From: Chloroflexota bacterium
Lineage (GTDB): Bacteria; Chloroflexota; Dehalococcoidia; Bin125
Assembly (NCBI GenBank): GCA_026705105.1
Contig: JAPPBK010000154.1
Coordinates: forward strand, 1-5,402
Reading direction: 5' to 3'
Length of the DNA stretch: 5,402 nt
In this document: positions 5,141 through 5,402 of the stretch, in pieces
Numbering within the stretch: the stretch's first letter is position 1
How the letters are laid out: the number at the start of each line of letters is the position of its first letter
Notes under the pieces: generated by a model
Told to the model about the DNA's origin: nothing
The model's database searches: none
What the model saw: the letters and a program-made list of their open reading frames with translations, nothing else
Made by a program: the position numbers and the translations under genes

Positions 5141-5402
5141 CTACCAGCTCATCGAGGGATCGGGCGGGCCCATCTTGCGGTAGTTGCCGCCGTAGAACAG
5201 GATCGGCTCCTCGTCCGACTGCTTCTCGAACGCCTTGACCTCGCCGACGATGATCTCGTGGTCGCCGCCGTCAAGAACGGAGTGAATGTCGCAATCGAAG
5301 ACCATCGTCGCGCTCGCCAGACGCGGCTGACCGGTCTCGCCCAGCACGTGCTCGTGTTCGTCGAACTGGTGCGGCGGCGCGGGACGCTTGCTGCTGGCGA
5401 AG
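5141..5402 (-). CDS. Flavin reductase family protein (FMN-binding split barrel), C-terminal part, cut by the window edge
   Basis: Only the last 86 residues are inside the window; the frame stays open to the right edge, so the 5' end lies outside. The visible part fits the C-terminal half of HpaC/flavin reductase-type split-barrel proteins, which bind FMN and use NAD(P)H to supply reduced flavin to a partner monooxygenase. FASSKRPAPPHQFDEHEH is followed by a segment (SATMVFDCDI) corresponding to the strand that follows the flavin site in the family. The conserved GGDHEIIVGEV motif comes next, then EEPILFYGGNYRKM, the usual closing strand with its Tyr-Arg pair. The GTG at 5345-5347 is internal (Val in HVLGE), not a start. 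TAG ends the gene at 5141. Being first in the visible leftward cluster, it may share a promoter with the DinB-like and radical SAM genes. No partner oxygenase is visible. Confidence 0.87.
   Translation of the reverse strand, partial: FASSKRPAPPHQFDEHEHVLGETGQPRLASATMVFDCDIHSVLDGGDHEIIVGEVKAFEKQSDEEPILFYGGNYRKMGPPDPSMSW

Overview
The window is a compact, GC-rich bacterial segment with almost no non-coding DNA. The high G/C third-position bias leaves long shadow frames, some longer than the real genes. Taxonomy cannot be fixed from the sequence. The base composition, the crotonase/hydrolase pair and a palindromic REP-like element ending in GTCATTCC/GGAATGAC suggest a high-GC proteobacterium or a former-deltaproteobacterial lineage (Myxococcota/Binatota-like). 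This is an inference, and a high-GC actinobacterium is not excluded by the proteins alone.

Left block (about 23-1820, plus strand): three genes joined by two identical TGATG stop/start overlaps. They encode a 6-pyruvoyl-tetrahydropterin synthase homologue with the ExxHGH signature of the PTPS-III type, a short WrbA-like flavodoxin-fold protein, and a J-domain protein with a long Arg/Glu-rich helix and a C-terminal Cys/His zinc-type motif. They are almost certainly one translationally coupled transcript.

Middle (1821-1988): the only real intergenic region. It holds an 86-bp compound palindrome (REP/BIME-like). After it comes a strong Shine-Dalgarno sequence in front of a possible 17-codon leader ORF, whose stop overlaps the start of the next gene.

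Centre (1989-3762, plus strand): a crotonase-fold enoyl-CoA hydratase/isomerase homologue followed 7 bp later by an alpha/beta hydrolase. This looks like a small acyl-CoA or ring-product degradation pair.

Right block (3707-5402, minus strand): a closely spaced run reading leftwards. It comprises the C-terminal part of a flavin reductase (cut by the window edge), a DinB-type helical-bundle metalloprotein, and a radical SAM protein related to the Rv2578c/spore photoproduct lyase group. Its last gene overlaps the end of the alpha/beta hydrolase tail-to-tail by 56 bp.

No tRNA, rRNA, CRISPR array, transposase or prophage gene was seen. The points most worth following are the PTPS-III signature, the J-domain/zinc-motif architecture, the palindrome with its leader ORF, and the crotonase that lacks one of the two usual catalytic glutamates.
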